A DNA stretch of 64,000 nucleotides, taken from assembly GCA_035578155.1 (NCBI GenBank), contig JAPWDM010000003.1, forward strand, positions 71,254,963 through 71,318,962, in the 5' to 3' direction. The number at the start of each line of letters is the position of its first letter. Within the stretch, counting starts at the first letter, position 1. This DNA comes from Brachynemurus nebulosus (taxonomy: Eukaryota > Arthropoda > Insecta > Neuroptera > Myrmeleontidae). The position numbers and the translations under genes were made by a program. Positions 23,250 through 35,984 of this stretch are shown here, one piece after another. The notes under the pieces are model-generated. The model worked only from the letters and a program-made list of their open reading frames with translations. It searched no databases and was not told the DNA's origin.

Positions 23250-24166
23250 TTAACACTGATTTTTCTGCTCGCTACTGTACGTAATATTTTAACAATAACA
23301 ATTCTCAAGCGGTCAGAGTCATGTTAGCGCGTAAGTATCGAATACGTGTCTGATCAACGGTTTCCTCTCACGTGTCGCATAGACCTGTCGTCCGCCAAAA
23401 ATATGATTTTTTTCCGTAAAAAAATAATTTACGAATTGTCTATAATTTTTTTCAAGAATGGGGCAGCAGAGGTAAGATTTTTTATAGGGAAGCGTTAGTG
23501 CACATAATTTGGAAACCGCTACTTGAAGGTAAATATTTATTTTTAATGTACCCTACGCATCGTGTATTTATTTTCGAAGGCATAGTTATTCTTGTCACTG
23601 TAAAATGTAGATACATAACCAACTACAAAATAAAACAAGAAAATTAATAGATTTTCCAAAATTATCATCACTTTTGACTGACTGACTGGCGTTGGGCCAA
23701 TAAAATCCCTACGCCTTCACGATTACTAATTACCGCCATTATATACTATATCGCTGTTAGCCATCCGATAACAAACAACAGAATAATGAGTGATTTTATA
23801 AATTAAACGGTTCAAATGAATGGAAAAGGAAGGAAAGGAAGTAGCAGGTACCGGATGATACTGGGGACGTATTAGTTAGTCTGTGCGTCTGTCTATTCGT
23901 TTATGCGTGCATATGTATGTGGTCGGCCAGTCGTAGGGACTGCGCCGCCAATTATTATGATTAATGGTTACTATATTTTACTGTAAACGGTTTGTTTATA
24001 AAATATTCTATAAGATACTCTAATGCAGACTCTCATTCGAGTAACATATATAATCGAGGTGCTTCTATAATGAATGGTTGATCACCTCTTTATCGTCAAA
24101 ACTTTCATCAAGCCAAAAATAATGGAAGTCCATAAGCTACGACTGAACAAACGAAATCTTTTTTAA

Positions 24167-24574
<408 letters not shown>

Positions 24575-24639
24575 TTAAGAAATTATAACTTTCAGTGTCA
24601 TCAAAACACCAATTTAAAACGAAATCTTATTTCCTTAAG

Positions 24640-24905
24640 TTACCAAAAGTAGGTAGTAAGATTACGAATTCTATACCAAAGGTAGTAAGGTTACAACGGT
24701 TCCGTACCAAAGGCAGTAAGGTTACAACGGTTCCGTACCAATAGTAGTAAGATTACTGCGGTTGGTTACAACGGTTTCGTACCAAAAGTTGTAAGATTAC
24801 AACGGTTCCGTACCAAAAGTACTAAGATTACAACGGTTCCGTACCAAAAGTAATAAGATTACAGCAATTCTGTACCAAAAGTAGTAAGATCAGAGTAGTT
24901 CTATG
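24640..24905. repeat. Minisatellite of about 34 bp (GATTACAACGGTTCCGTACC unit)
   Basis: About eight tandem units of the form AAGRTTACAACGGTTCCGTA CCAAAAGTAGT. Inner units are nearly identical; those at both edges are degenerate (for example TACGAATTCTATACC and CAGAGTAGTTCTATGC). One unit is partly duplicated near 24757. Confidence 0.9.
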
Positions 24906-26231
24906 CAAAAAGTAGGTACATTACAACTATAACTTAGAATAGGAGAAAAAGTACAAAATAAAGATTGTCCAGAAAAAAGGGAGAGGTATGAAAGAACAGA
25001 GAGAAATAAAAAAGAACATAACGTAAACTTCAAAAACGTAATATTTCTCTTGAAAAAAAATTGTTCATCGATCGCATTACTTTTTAAGTCGTGTGGTCAG
25101 TATTTTCAAATTGAAACAAATACGCATACCGAAAAAATTTTGAGAAACATTGTTTTAGAAGACCGAGAGCAGTCAATAGATCATATACGATGATAGTAGC
25201 ACCAAATCTATATATCTATGAAATTGGCTGTGGCAAAGTACTGGAATGTACTTAAGCGCTACGATAAAAATGGCGGATGGTGAAGTGAAGGGAGTGTAAT
25301 ATATTTTTACATCACGTTGTTGAGTACGTGACTTTGACATACAATTAATTTTTATGTTACAATAAATTTTTTTTACATGTTTTTTGGTTGATTTTTCTCG
25401 ATGGCTGTTTTGAAAATATAATCCCTTTTAAATTGATGATTTTTATATCTAATTTTCCTTTATAATATATGACATAAGGTCATGGTATATATGACGTGGT
25501 TTTAAAGTAAATGAACGCTAAAAAAGGATTCGATCCAATATCCAGTATGAATTTTTTATCTTGTACGTGTCTAATTTTCATAGAAATGAAAAGAACACGG
25601 CGAAAAATATCTGATGATTTTTTCATCCTACAATATAATTCCGAAATTGTTTTAAAATATATAAAAAATATTTTTGTTGTTCTTCAAGAATCAAAACCTA
25701 GTTTTCATTTTGCAAAATACGACCCTGTATCAAAATACAACCCATAAATAAAAGTGCACAGGTGCGTAAAATGAAAACAAAGATAAACACAAAACCATAA
25801 ATTACAATTTTTAAAACATTAAAACTACAATAATTTGATAGAATATTAAAAAAAAAAAAATATGAAAACATTCAATAAGCCGAACATATAAAACAGAAAT
25901 TATCGATATATTTTCGAACAATAACTATAAATCGATATCATAATAAGCACATAACCACAATGCTATTATTAGATGAAACCAAAATAGATACTATTAAAAC
26001 AAAAAGTATTATGCCAATGAAAATTTCGATCAGAATAACTATACCTCTAAAAATACGATGCGCAACACTGATCAAATTATTAACAAAATATAAATACTTA
26101 TTATAAACGTTTCAGTTATATTGTATAGGTACAATTTAAAAGTTCTAAAATTTTTACGTAATTCTACTGGACTTATTATTCAATACTAGCATGTACTCAA
26201 TAGTCTTGATACCAACAGATCAACTAATATG
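24906..26231. other. Intron stretch, nothing recognised
   Basis: A+T-rich. A 78-codon frame (25511-25747) has no recognised motif. Confidence 0.5.
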
Positions 26232-26233
26232 TA

Positions 26234-26811
26234 CAGTTACTCACGAAAGTCTACGTACATTCAAGTGAAACATTAGTTGTCGAATAAAAAATTTATTGCG
26301 ATATATTTTACAAACTTTAACCAATTTGTCCACTCATTCAACTATTTATTTAAAAGAAACAGAGCGCAAATGTCGATAAATACAATTTTTATAACAAAAA
26401 GATCAATTTTATTAACAACAGAAACACATAAAAATGTAGGTGCACTTCATATCCTTATTAGTGAATATTAATAACAACTTGATTAATATTTGGTAAGACC
26501 ACCGTTTGCTTTTATGACGGCTTCTAATCTACGAGACATAGATTTAACTAATTTTTCAGTCTGGATTTGAAATTGCAAACCATTCTTCAATTTTATCACT
26601 TTTCTCAGTAGTTTACGATTATAAATATTTCTTTTGTTAAGTCGCAATTTTAGTCCACCCCATAAATGTTCTATTGGGTTAAAATCCAATCCAATCCAAT
26701 CCAATCTGCATTGAGCTGTAGTTCTGCAACGCTTTGAAATAAATTAGCTTTAAATATTTCCAAATTTACTAACGATTTACACAGGTGTACGTAGAATTTC
26801 GTGAGTAACTG
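26234..26811. mobile_element. Tc1/mariner-type element with TA duplication, internally deleted
   Basis: Ends are CAGTTACTCACGAAAGTCTA at 26234 and the complement of TAGAATTTCGTGAGTAACTG ending at 26811, each followed outside by the dinucleotide TA (26232-26233, 26812-26813). The interior on the minus strand is the C-terminal part of a Tc1-like transposase. 578 bp: too short to be autonomous. Confidence 0.9.
26483..26690 (-). pseudogene. Tc1-like transposase C-terminus
   Basis: Minus strand: DFNPIEHLWGGLKLRLNKRN near the start, LVKSMSRRLEAVIKANGGLT and KY at the stop (26483). Known: 'DLNPIE(H/N)LW..LK..(L/V)..R' around the third catalytic acid and 'LV.SMP.R(L/C).AVI.A.GG.T(K)Y' at the end are hallmarks of Tc1 transposases. 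Most of the protein has been deleted from this element. Confidence 0.88.
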
Positions 26812-27074
26812 TACGTACAGTACACAATACATACAGTATACAATATACTACTTATAATTTTACAAAATGACGCTGGACAATCTTATTTCATGGAATTAAA
26901 TTGTCGAATTGTTACTTTTTATAATCAAGATTTAAACTTTTTGAATTTGAATTCTCTAATCAGAGAGTTTAGCACTTTGTTAAAGTACGAAATAATAGCA
27001 AACACAACACATGACAGAACTATTACAAATGAAATTTTTAAGGATGTTTGTGAAATCATTTAAGTATATATTAA

Positions 27075-27800
27075 GGGGGACCACTGCCGTGACATTTTGA
27101 AAAAATTGGAAATGTTTCGATAGTTTATACCTTCAAAAATAACATACTAAAATTTTAACTGCATATCTCAAATAGTTTTTGAGTTACAGCCATCTGAAGA
27201 GTGGATTCTGACTTTCATTGTTAACTTTGAGGTATTGAAAAATGGTTGATAGTTCGGGAGTTTCTGGACGTGGCTGCCAGTCACATGTGGTGGAGCAGCG
27301 AGACCCTGGCACATTTAAACGACTCCTCTAGTTTTACCACGACCGTTATAGTGAGTACATCGTAAATAATTTTAGTAAAAATTCTCAGTGATTAAAACTA
27401 AAAGGTAATAAGGTAAAGAAAAACTGCATTTTTCAAATTTGCCGCAGTTATAACACGAAGACCTTCAGTTTTCCGATCGAATAAAAAATGCAATTTTTGC
27501 AGGTCAAAAATCATTAAATTTTCGCGCAAGATTTGAAATTTTTTTTTTTTTAAAAAACTCCGCCATTTTGTTGAATTTCAACTTTTTCCTTCGATTGAGG
27601 TTCATGGCACGGGCAATACCTTCTAGTTTAATAGGCTTTTGGAAGATTGGGAGATTGCGAATAACTCACTGAATTTTCAATTTTTTGATCCAAAAATTTT
27701 ATCATAGATTTATTATATATCAACGAATATATCCTTAAAATATTAAAACATTCCACACAGTAGTTTTCTTAAAAATAATTCATCACACTAGTGGTCCCCC
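27075..27800. mobile_element. GGGGGACCAC-ended, TTAA-flanked element, copy A
   Basis: Left TTAA|GGGGGACCACTGCCGTGAC, right ATCACACTAGTGGTCCCCC|TTAA. 726 bp. Shares its interior (for example GTTGATAGTTCGGGAGTTTC, TGGCTGCCAGTCACATGTGG) with the copies at 30276, about 34303 and 44333. Non-autonomous; no known protein motif. Confidence 0.9.
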
Positions 27801-27818
27801 TTAATAGATTAAAGGCAA

Positions 27819-27863
27819 TATTATTCCTATTTTCCAAGACACTCTTGGAAAATAGGAATAATA
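27819..27863. repeat. Perfect 21-bp stem, 3-base loop
   Basis: TATTATTCCTATTTTCCAAG A, then CAC, then the exact reverse complement. It lies 19 bases outside copy A of the GGGGGACCAC element. Confidence 0.95.
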
Positions 27864-28186
27864 GTCTCTTTCGTCTTTCGTCGAAGGATAATAAAGAAAG
27901 TTTTTTTCTCTTTGTCATGAAAAACAACTTTGTTTTGTGTCGACTCACAATAAATAAATAGTTATATTATCATTTATTTTAAAGAAAGTTTTTCGCTTTT
28001 GTAATAAAAAGTAATAAAACAACTTCTCTACTATTATCATCAGCATGACTCTGCATTTATATCAACGGCAATACATTACTTCAGTGTAAGTACAAAAAAA
28101 GAAGATAAAGTAAATAGCTACTCTAATTGTCTATGTCTACACAGATCCGGTTTGAGAATAAACAGTCCCATCTAATACTACACTTA

Positions 28187-29157
28187 GTACGGTGCAATTA
28201 GACCCAATTGGGCGGAGGAGGGTAGAAGTAAGCAAATTAACGGTCTTTTCGTCATTTTTTTTTTTAAATATTTCGAAAACTATGCAGTTTGACGCAAAAA
28301 GTATCTATACAAAAATAATCTACATTAAATTGCGAACAAAGATAGTCCTATGCATAATCTTGCTTAAGTGAAGAGTTCCAGAGTTATGGAAGGTATAAAA
28401 GTAGCAATTTTTAGTATTTTTAAATTTTTTGGAAAAAATATGACACATTATCACAAAGGAAACTAATTTTTTTTTATACAGGATTGTGTTTTGTAAAAGG
28501 AAATTGTGATTAGTCCTCTTCAAACATAACGCCCTCCTCTTCTAAATCTTCGTCTATGATGTTCGTATCTCTGTTATCACATCCTAGCCCTGAGCAATTA
28601 CCGCATATGTTTGAGTAGTTTAGACCACTCTTTCTGCATTCGCAGTTACGGACGCATTCGTCTTTGCAAGCACACACTATGAGGGAAAGTAATTTCTCGG
28701 GAGCTGCCGGACGTGCTGTTGTAATTGATCTCAGGTGTTCGTCAATCATCTTTCACCCCCACTCGAGCCTATTCTTCTTCTTATACAGCCACTGCTACAC
28801 CTGGTAATAGGTGCAGCAGTGGCTAAAAATACTAAAAATTGCTACTTTTACACCCTCCATAACTCTGGAACTGTTCACTTTAGCAATATTATGCATAGGA
28901 CCATTTTTGTTCGCAATTTAATGTAGATTATTTTGTAAATGACACTTTTTACGCTAAACCCCATAGTTTCCGAAATATTTAAAAAAAAAACCGTTAATTT
29001 GCCTACTTCTCCCCCACTCCCCCCAAAACCCGACGCTCAAAATGGTGTAAGTTTTTGCCAAACAATAAGTGGACTGTATAGAACAATTTGGATTTGGAGT
29101 GAAACTGTTACTTTGGATGTTGAGGTTAGGCCGTTTTTTTGAATAACTGCACCGTAC
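28187..29157. mobile_element. Foldback element with CXC-protein remnant, TA-flanked
   Basis: Ends TA|GTACGGTGCAATTA at 28187 and TAACTGCACCGTAC|TA at 29157 are inverted. The arms pair over 200 bp or more with small differences (ATTGCGAACAAAGATAGTCC against GGACCATTTTTGTTCGCAAT). The inside carries a minus-strand CXC-protein tail. Same layout as the 8349-10322 element but a different sequence family. Confidence 0.85.
28510..28790 (-). pseudogene. C-terminal part of a transposon-associated CXC-motif protein, second copy
   Basis: Minus strand: LEWG, a stop where W is expected, KMIDEHLRSITTARPAAPEK and LLSLIVCACKDECVRNCECR, then KSGLNYSNICGNCSGLGCDN and an acidic tail ending at 28510. The order EWGWK, PAPE.LL..I.C.CK..C, CxCRK.GL, C..C.G..C.N matches the remnant at 9066-9457, but the sequences differ widely, so these are two lineages of one protein family. 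The Trp-to-stop change and missing N-terminal part make it a remnant. Confidence 0.72.
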
Positions 29158-30271
29158 TAACTATTCATATATGATATGTGTATTCAAACTTAGCCACAAA
29201 AGAGGTTTTTTTTAAGCAGCAAAAGACAGTAAGCTATCTAAGGTATCTAAAAGAAAATTGTGAGTGAGCTCAAGACTACACGATAGAAGTGAAAGCTTGT
29301 ATAGCGATTTCGTAAGATCGTAACCGATTCGAAGTAACATACATAAATATATTCTATAGACAAAATTTTATTGAACGAGTCGCGGTTATGATGGACGTTC
29401 GAAGCTAATAATAAAAATTCAAAAAACAAGTAACAATAAGTAGTTTTTGAGCTATCCCCGGCGGCGCTGTTGTTGGGTGTGTCCAACTATTCGAATTTCG
29501 TACAAGTTTGGAACTTAATAAAATACAAATCCAATCCTGATTCAATCAACGATTCAATGTAACCTTTTAAAAGAAAAATCTGGTAGGTTTAATAGATAAT
29601 AATATCAATTTCGTATATTATACCAATGTCTACCAAATTTTTATGCATATTCTTAATATATACCTACATACTCGTACACCCTAACATTTACCTCGACAGA
29701 CATAGAAAATCGTTGTGAATCAAATAGCTATACCAATTTTATTATCAATTGACATCAGACACATACGAACACACCGTAATGTAATGTTGATAACGTCATC
29801 ATTTTCGGCACTATTCAATCATCGTAAAACGTCGTCTTGGGAAATTTTCTTGCGTGGGCAATTGTCGTCGCTCGTGATATGTACCTATAAGTCGTCAGTC
29901 AAATAAAAATACCTCTATACAGACCAAATTGTTCGAATTTCTATGGCAGCCTTCATCAAATATTCATTTAGATTCAACACATTTCTATTTGTCAATTGAT
30001 CAATTCTATATAAATGCGAAATGTCTCGTCGGTAAACCAGATACCTACCAGTGCGGTACGTTTATGTATAATGGTCGTGCAATCAGTAGGTATACATATA
30101 GCTATAACGTTAAAAAATAAATTGAAATGTTTTTTTTGGGGTTTCGAGGAAATATCTGGCAACCCTTTTTCATTTCGTAAAATCTGTCTGTCGGTCTGTC
30201 CGTCAGCTATATTCTCGTGATTCCTGAATGAAATTTCGTATATATGTACATGCCACAGGTACAAGTATCAA
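29158..30271. other. Intron stretch with first copy of a 130-bp duplicated segment
   Basis: 29993-30127 (CAATTGATCAATTCTATATA onward) recurs nearly identically at 32041-32172. The rest holds nothing recognised. Confidence 0.7.
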
Positions 30272-30275
30272 TTAA

Positions 30276-31169
30276 GGGGGACCACTAGTGTGACCGCCTG
30301 AAAAGAAGGTGATTTTTGGGAATTTTTTTAAAAGAAAACTACTGTATGGAATGTTTTAATATGTCAAGGATATATCCTTTGATATATAATAAATTCATGA
30401 TAAAATTTTTGGACCAAAAAATTGAAAATTCAGTGAGTTATTCGAGATCTCCCAAGGCACCAACAAAAAGAAGTTCCCCCACTGCTGCAGTGATAGCGGC
30501 CTTCACACTGCCTGAAATCAAAAAAACCAAAAAAACCAAAAAGCCTATTAAACTAGAAGGTATGGTCCGTACTGTGAAACTCAATCGAAAAAAAAGTTGA
30601 AATTTAAGTTTTTAAAAAAAAAGTTTCAAATTTAGCGAAAAAATTTTATGGTTTTTGGCTTGCGAAAATTACATTTTTTATTCGATCGGAAAACTGGAGG
30701 TTCATGGTACGAAGAAATATATATAAAAAAAGCTGCAATAAGAATCAAATCGATTGAATGATCTGTGTTCGAGTTATAACTGCAGCAAATTTTAAAAATG
30801 TAGTTTTTCGTAATTTTACCTTTTAGTTTTAATCACTGAGAATTTTTACTAAAATTATTTATGATCTACTCACTATAACGGTCATAGTAAAACTAGATGA
30901 GTCGTTTAAATGTGCCAGGGTCTAGCTTCTCCACAACATGTGACTGGCAGCCGCGTCCAGAAACTCCCGAACTATCAACCTTCATACATTTCTTAGTACG
31001 TCAAAGTTAACAATGAAAATCAGAATCCACTCTTCGGATGGCTGTAACTCAAAAACTATTTGAGATATTCACTTGAAATTGTAGTACGTTATTTCTAAAG
31101 ATACAGACTATCGAATCATGCAAAAATAATTTTTCCAATTTTTTGAAAACTTTACACTAGTGGTCCCCC
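30276..31169. mobile_element. GGGGGACCAC-ended, TTAA-flanked element, copy B (inverted)
   Basis: Left TTAA|GGGGGACCACTAGTGTGAC, right TTTACACTAGTGGTCCCCC|TTAA. 894 bp, the longest complete copy, opposite in orientation to copies A and D. A 94-codon frame (30316-30600) includes MIKFLDQKIENSVSYSRSPK and SSPTAAVIAAFTLPEIKK; related frames occur in copies C and D, but no known domain is recognisable. Confidence 0.9.
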
Positions 31170-31475
31170 TTAATTCGCAGCAAACGATTTTTTTTACCCA
31201 ATTTCTTGCGATACTGTCCCATACTGGAAAATGGAGACGAAAATTTTTTTACGTCCCATATCATGTGGGATATTGTTAGGAAGGACTCGTGAAATGAAGG
31301 TGAGGTGATTTTTACCATTTGTCATTTTTAAACCCCCGTTTGTGAAATAGTAAACATCAAATTAGCGAAAAACTTGTCCCACTCCGAAATTTTTAAATAA
31401 TCTATTAAAATTATTTAGGCTAAGTTGTATCGGCAACTTTCGGAAAAAAAGACAAGCAGATTTTCGAAAATTTAA

Positions 31476-32035
<560 letters not shown>

Positions 32036-32040
32036 AAATT

Positions 32041-32172
32041 GATCAATTGATCAATTCTATATAAATGCGAAATGTCTCGTCGGTAAACCAGATACCTACC
32101 AGTGCGGTACGTTTATGTATAATGGTCGTGCAATCAGTACATATAGCTATAACGTTAAAAAATAAATTGAAA
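32041..32172. repeat. Second copy of a 130-bp segment (direct repeat)
   Basis: Matches 29993-30127 nearly base for base, with a 6-base deletion (CAGTACATATAG against CAGTAGGTATACATATAG). Copies are about 2.05 kb apart in the same orientation and flank two transposon insertions. Confidence 0.9.
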
Positions 32173-33300
32173 TTCGCTAATAAAAAGTAATTTTAGTTTT
32201 TAGCTAATTAAGCTAATTAAGCAAATTAACTAAAATTTCTTTAGCAACAACAATTATTCAATTTTTTAAGAGTACATGTTTGGAAAATGTTAAGCAACAT
32301 GCAGGACGGCGAGAAAATTGATTGACTCCAGAGTGAAGCAAAAAAGTTTTTCCAAAAATGTATTTTTTTTAAATACAGTCGACCAAAATGCTCTTTCACT
32401 TCACCCGGGCCCCTACCAAAGATTCCCGCGACTCGTTTCAGACTCAAGCCCCTGGGCTACAGTCCCATCTGCCCTCCTCTTGCCAACCCTAGCTATGTGT
32501 AAAAAAAAGTTATTCATTTTGGTATTTTCAAAGACAGTCTTATAAAATTAACGTTTTAATTCACGATTTCGAAAATTATTTTTTTAATTGTCCGTTATAA
32601 TTATTATCTTACGAACATATATTTAATAAAGTTACAATTTCATATATGAATATAGAGATAAAAAAGAATTAAACCTTATTGTCGGTCGAGTGGGTGTTGG
32701 CGCTTAAATAAAATGATGTTTTTATTTAATTCTTGCCAGAGTATAATAATACAATACAATATAATGACGAAAACACATAAGCAGTTAAATAATCTTTTCT
32801 ATTTGCAATTCGTGGAAACTTGTTATACAATTATCCCATTGTCATTAAATAGGTAATATACTATACCTTCTACCGGTACCTATACCTATCAGTGGCAGTG
32901 TGGTATATGATATACATATATATAGCCGTGGAACATTTTAATCTGATACGAATAAGTTCTACGTAATACAGCGGCATTATATTTAATATTTGTATATTCA
33001 AGATACATAGGTACCTATATTGTATAAATATGGATATAGGGTGAAACTGGAGTAACCGGTCATACTTTAGATCCTCCGGAGAACCATTAAAGCAATTCTT
33101 TCGACTACGTTCACAATTTATCGGACAGATAGTAAGTAAGATAAGGGCGCTTCACACTAGACAATTTAGAGGCCAACCTATACAAACCTGGCAAGTTTTC
33201 AGCAAAATTGGTCGAATTATTCCGGATTTACGAGTATTGGACGACGGATAGATGTTAAATCAAAATTATTCAGGAAATTCTGAAACGTAAAAGGTAAATG
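32173..33300. other. Intron stretch, nothing recognised
   Basis: Short AGCTAATTAAGC repeats at 32204-32225. No conserved frame. Confidence 0.5.
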
Positions 33301-33329
33301 GAAATTTTTATTTTTACCAAAGTGGTTTA

Positions 33330-33990
33330 GGTTAGCTAAAAAATAAAAGAAACCGTGAACAGTAGAGCTCTATCATTCGAGTCGAATTTCCCCCTCATTT
33401 CCAATATTTTTAAGATATCTAAATGTGATATATATTCTAAGGAGTCTCTAGACGTAACAGATCCATCAAAAAGTACAAAAAAAAAAACATGAAATTTGGT
33501 GGAAGCGAGGAGAAGGAATGTGAAATTTTTAAAGCCACACTCTGGGTACCTATACTAGTTCAACTCGAATCGGTTTCTTTGTAGGACCTGTATGTGTACC
33601 AGACGCTCCGAAAAACACCAAAAAACATACAATTTTTGTGTAAGAATGACAAAAGTGAGGGTTACAATTTGAAACCAACAAAAGGCACACTCTGGACACT
33701 AACTCTATTCGTGCATAAAATTTCAACCCTCTAGATTTAATTGGAAAACCGCTGGGTATGTCAGGCCCACCGGAAAAACACGAAATTTTGGCGTAAAAAT
33801 GATGGGAGTGAGGGTTAGAAACTGAAGTCTCTAAAAGACATTCCCTAAACACTTTATTTTGGGGAATTGTGGCGCATCAGACCCCCCCAGAAAAACTTTT
33901 TCACTTCTCTGATCCTTCCAATTTGTCTTAAAAAGTTAACTTTTGGATATGTTCGTTTTCGATAAAAACTAAATTGTGGGTTTTAGCCAC
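33330..33990. repeat. Repeat with degenerate tandem units of about 150 bp, copy 1
   Basis: AAAGCCACACTCTGGGTACC (33530), AAAAGGCACACTCTGGACAC (33679) and AAAAGACATTCCCTAAACAC (33834) mark successive units, each with ACTAACTCTATTCGTGCATA-like and TTTCAACCCTCTAGATTTAA-like text. The same family lies at 56180-57175, where the head (ACCGTGAGCAGCGGGGCCCC) is also shared. Confidence 0.75.
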
Positions 33991-34036
33991 TAGAGAAATT
34001 TATTCGTCAAAGTGTTATTAATAATGTAATAAAATA

Positions 34037-34190
34037 GTATATTGTACAATAAGTGGGAAAAGAGGCTTATTTCTCACGAATATGAGTTTGTTGTGCAAGC
34101 CCGCAGGGCGAGTGCAACAATTCGTATGAGTGAAAAATAAGCTTTTCCTTCGCATTTTACACTATACTTTATCTACGAGTACATTTTTTT
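34037..34190. repeat. Short imperfect foldback
   Basis: GGCTTATTTCTCACGAATAT GAG..TTGTTGTGC pairs with GTGCAACAATTCGTATGAGT GAAAAATAAGC. Looks like a small MITE or hairpin of about 110 bp in its core; boundaries are approximate. Confidence 0.6.
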
Positions 34191-34302
34191 TCGTAAAATT
34201 TAACATAAATAATTAAAATAAAATTTAAATAAGTAGTAAAAATTTTTTTAATTTATAATGTCAGTGCTAAGATGTTCAAATTTTTGCCAAAGCATACTTT
34301 AT

Positions 34303-35000
34303 AAATTCATGATAAAATTTTTGGACCAAAAAATTGAAAATTCAGTGAATTATTCGAGATCTCCCAAGGCTCCAACAAAAAAAAGTTCCCCCACTGCTGC
34401 AGTGATAGCGGCCTTCACACTGCCTGAAATCAAAAAAAGAAAAACAAAAAGCCTATTAAACTAGAAGGTATAGCCCGTACCATGAACCTCAATCGAAAAA
34501 AAATTGAAATTTAACAAAATGGCGGAGTTTTCAAAAAAAAGTTTGAAATTTTGTGCGAAAATTTTATGGTTTTTGGCTTGCGAAAATTACATTTTTTATT
34601 CGATCGGAAAACTGGTGGTACATGATACGAAGATATATATGTATATAAAAGAAGCTGCAATAAAAATCAAATCGATCGAATGATTTGTCTTCGAGTTATA
34701 AGTGCAGCAAATTTGAAAAATGTAGTTTTTCGTAATTTTACCTTTTAGTTTTGATCACTGAAAATTTTTACTAAAATTACTTAAGATATACTGACTATAA
34801 CGGTCGTAGTAAAACTACATGAGTCGTTTAAATGTGTCAGGGTCTGGCTTCTCCCCAACATGTGACTGGCAGCCACGTCCAGAAGCTTCCGAACTATCAA
34901 CCTTCATACATTTCTCAGTACGTCAAAGTTAACAATGAAAATCAGAATCCACTCTTCGGATGACTGTAACTCAAAAACTATCTGAGATATTCACTTGAGG
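34303..35000. mobile_element. GGGGGACCAC element, copy C, both ends lost
   Basis: From ATAAATTCATGATAAAATTT to AACTATCTGAGATATTCACT the sequence follows copy B closely, in the same orientation, but neither GGGGGACCAC terminus is present. The left join to unrelated DNA is near 34303 and the right near 35000. Confidence 0.85.
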
Positions 35001-35984
35001 TATGTGGTTTGAAACTATGGAAACAATAATAAATATTCAACATACATATATGTATATTTTTAGTATTATTTCTATATATATATATTATATATTAAACTAA
35101 CGGAACAGCCTATTTTTTTATTATATTAAGGCGTGGGAAATAATTTGCCTCGGTATTTCCGGACATTGTGAGCAATTGTTAATTTTTACATATAGTTAGC
35201 CGTGCACAAAATATTACTTTTAATAGTAGGAGTAGAAAAAAACATTTTCATTCTCATACTTTTTTTCATACACGTTTACCTAAGCACTAAGTTGTTAAAT
35301 AAAATAATTCTATTGCTAGACCACTCCCAAAATTAGGTATCACCCTGTACACGTGCATAATATCTAGGTAAGTAAGTGAGTTTATATATATGATGTCTTA
35401 GCATTAGCTTTTAACTAACTCGATAGATCTCCAACGACACGGTACAGCGACGGCATCGACTCAAAGAAGACGAAGAACATTATTATAAATTACTCGAATT
35501 CAAAGGTACCGTTGAGAATGTCATATCCAGTTTCCATATTACTTACATACGTCTAGGAGACATATCAAGTACATTGTGGTAGTATCTACCACGAAGAAAC
35601 GTAGATATTCCATCCAACCAATGTGGGGTATTAACATGTAGAGTAAGTCTGGTATAGATGGATTCCCTTGTTTGTAAATGCCTCAGAAGCACCGAGAACA
35701 ATAATTAAGACCGTCAATTTATGTAGAGAAACATTTTTCACACAAATTCCATTAAGAAGATCCGATTCAACTCTTTTTGCAGCTATTAATTTAATAAGAC
35801 AAAGTTTAACTTGAAGACGTCATCCTATATCTCAAAGTTTTAAAAATTTCAGAAACATGAAATTTGAAACTACTTACAGATTTTCGGTACCGATATTTTC
35901 AGTTTTATCGAAATCAGTTTGATACTTAAAATGAAAATAGTACCTATATTATGCAATAAGTTCGGGAACTTGCCGATTGTCCAC
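35001..35984. other. Intron stretch, nothing recognised
   Basis: A+T-rich, a few TA runs near 35070-35090. No conserved frame. Confidence 0.5.

Noticed and set aside
24640..24905. CRISPR-like array
   Set aside because: Units are contiguous with no unique spacers and the DNA is plainly animal; it is a minisatellite.
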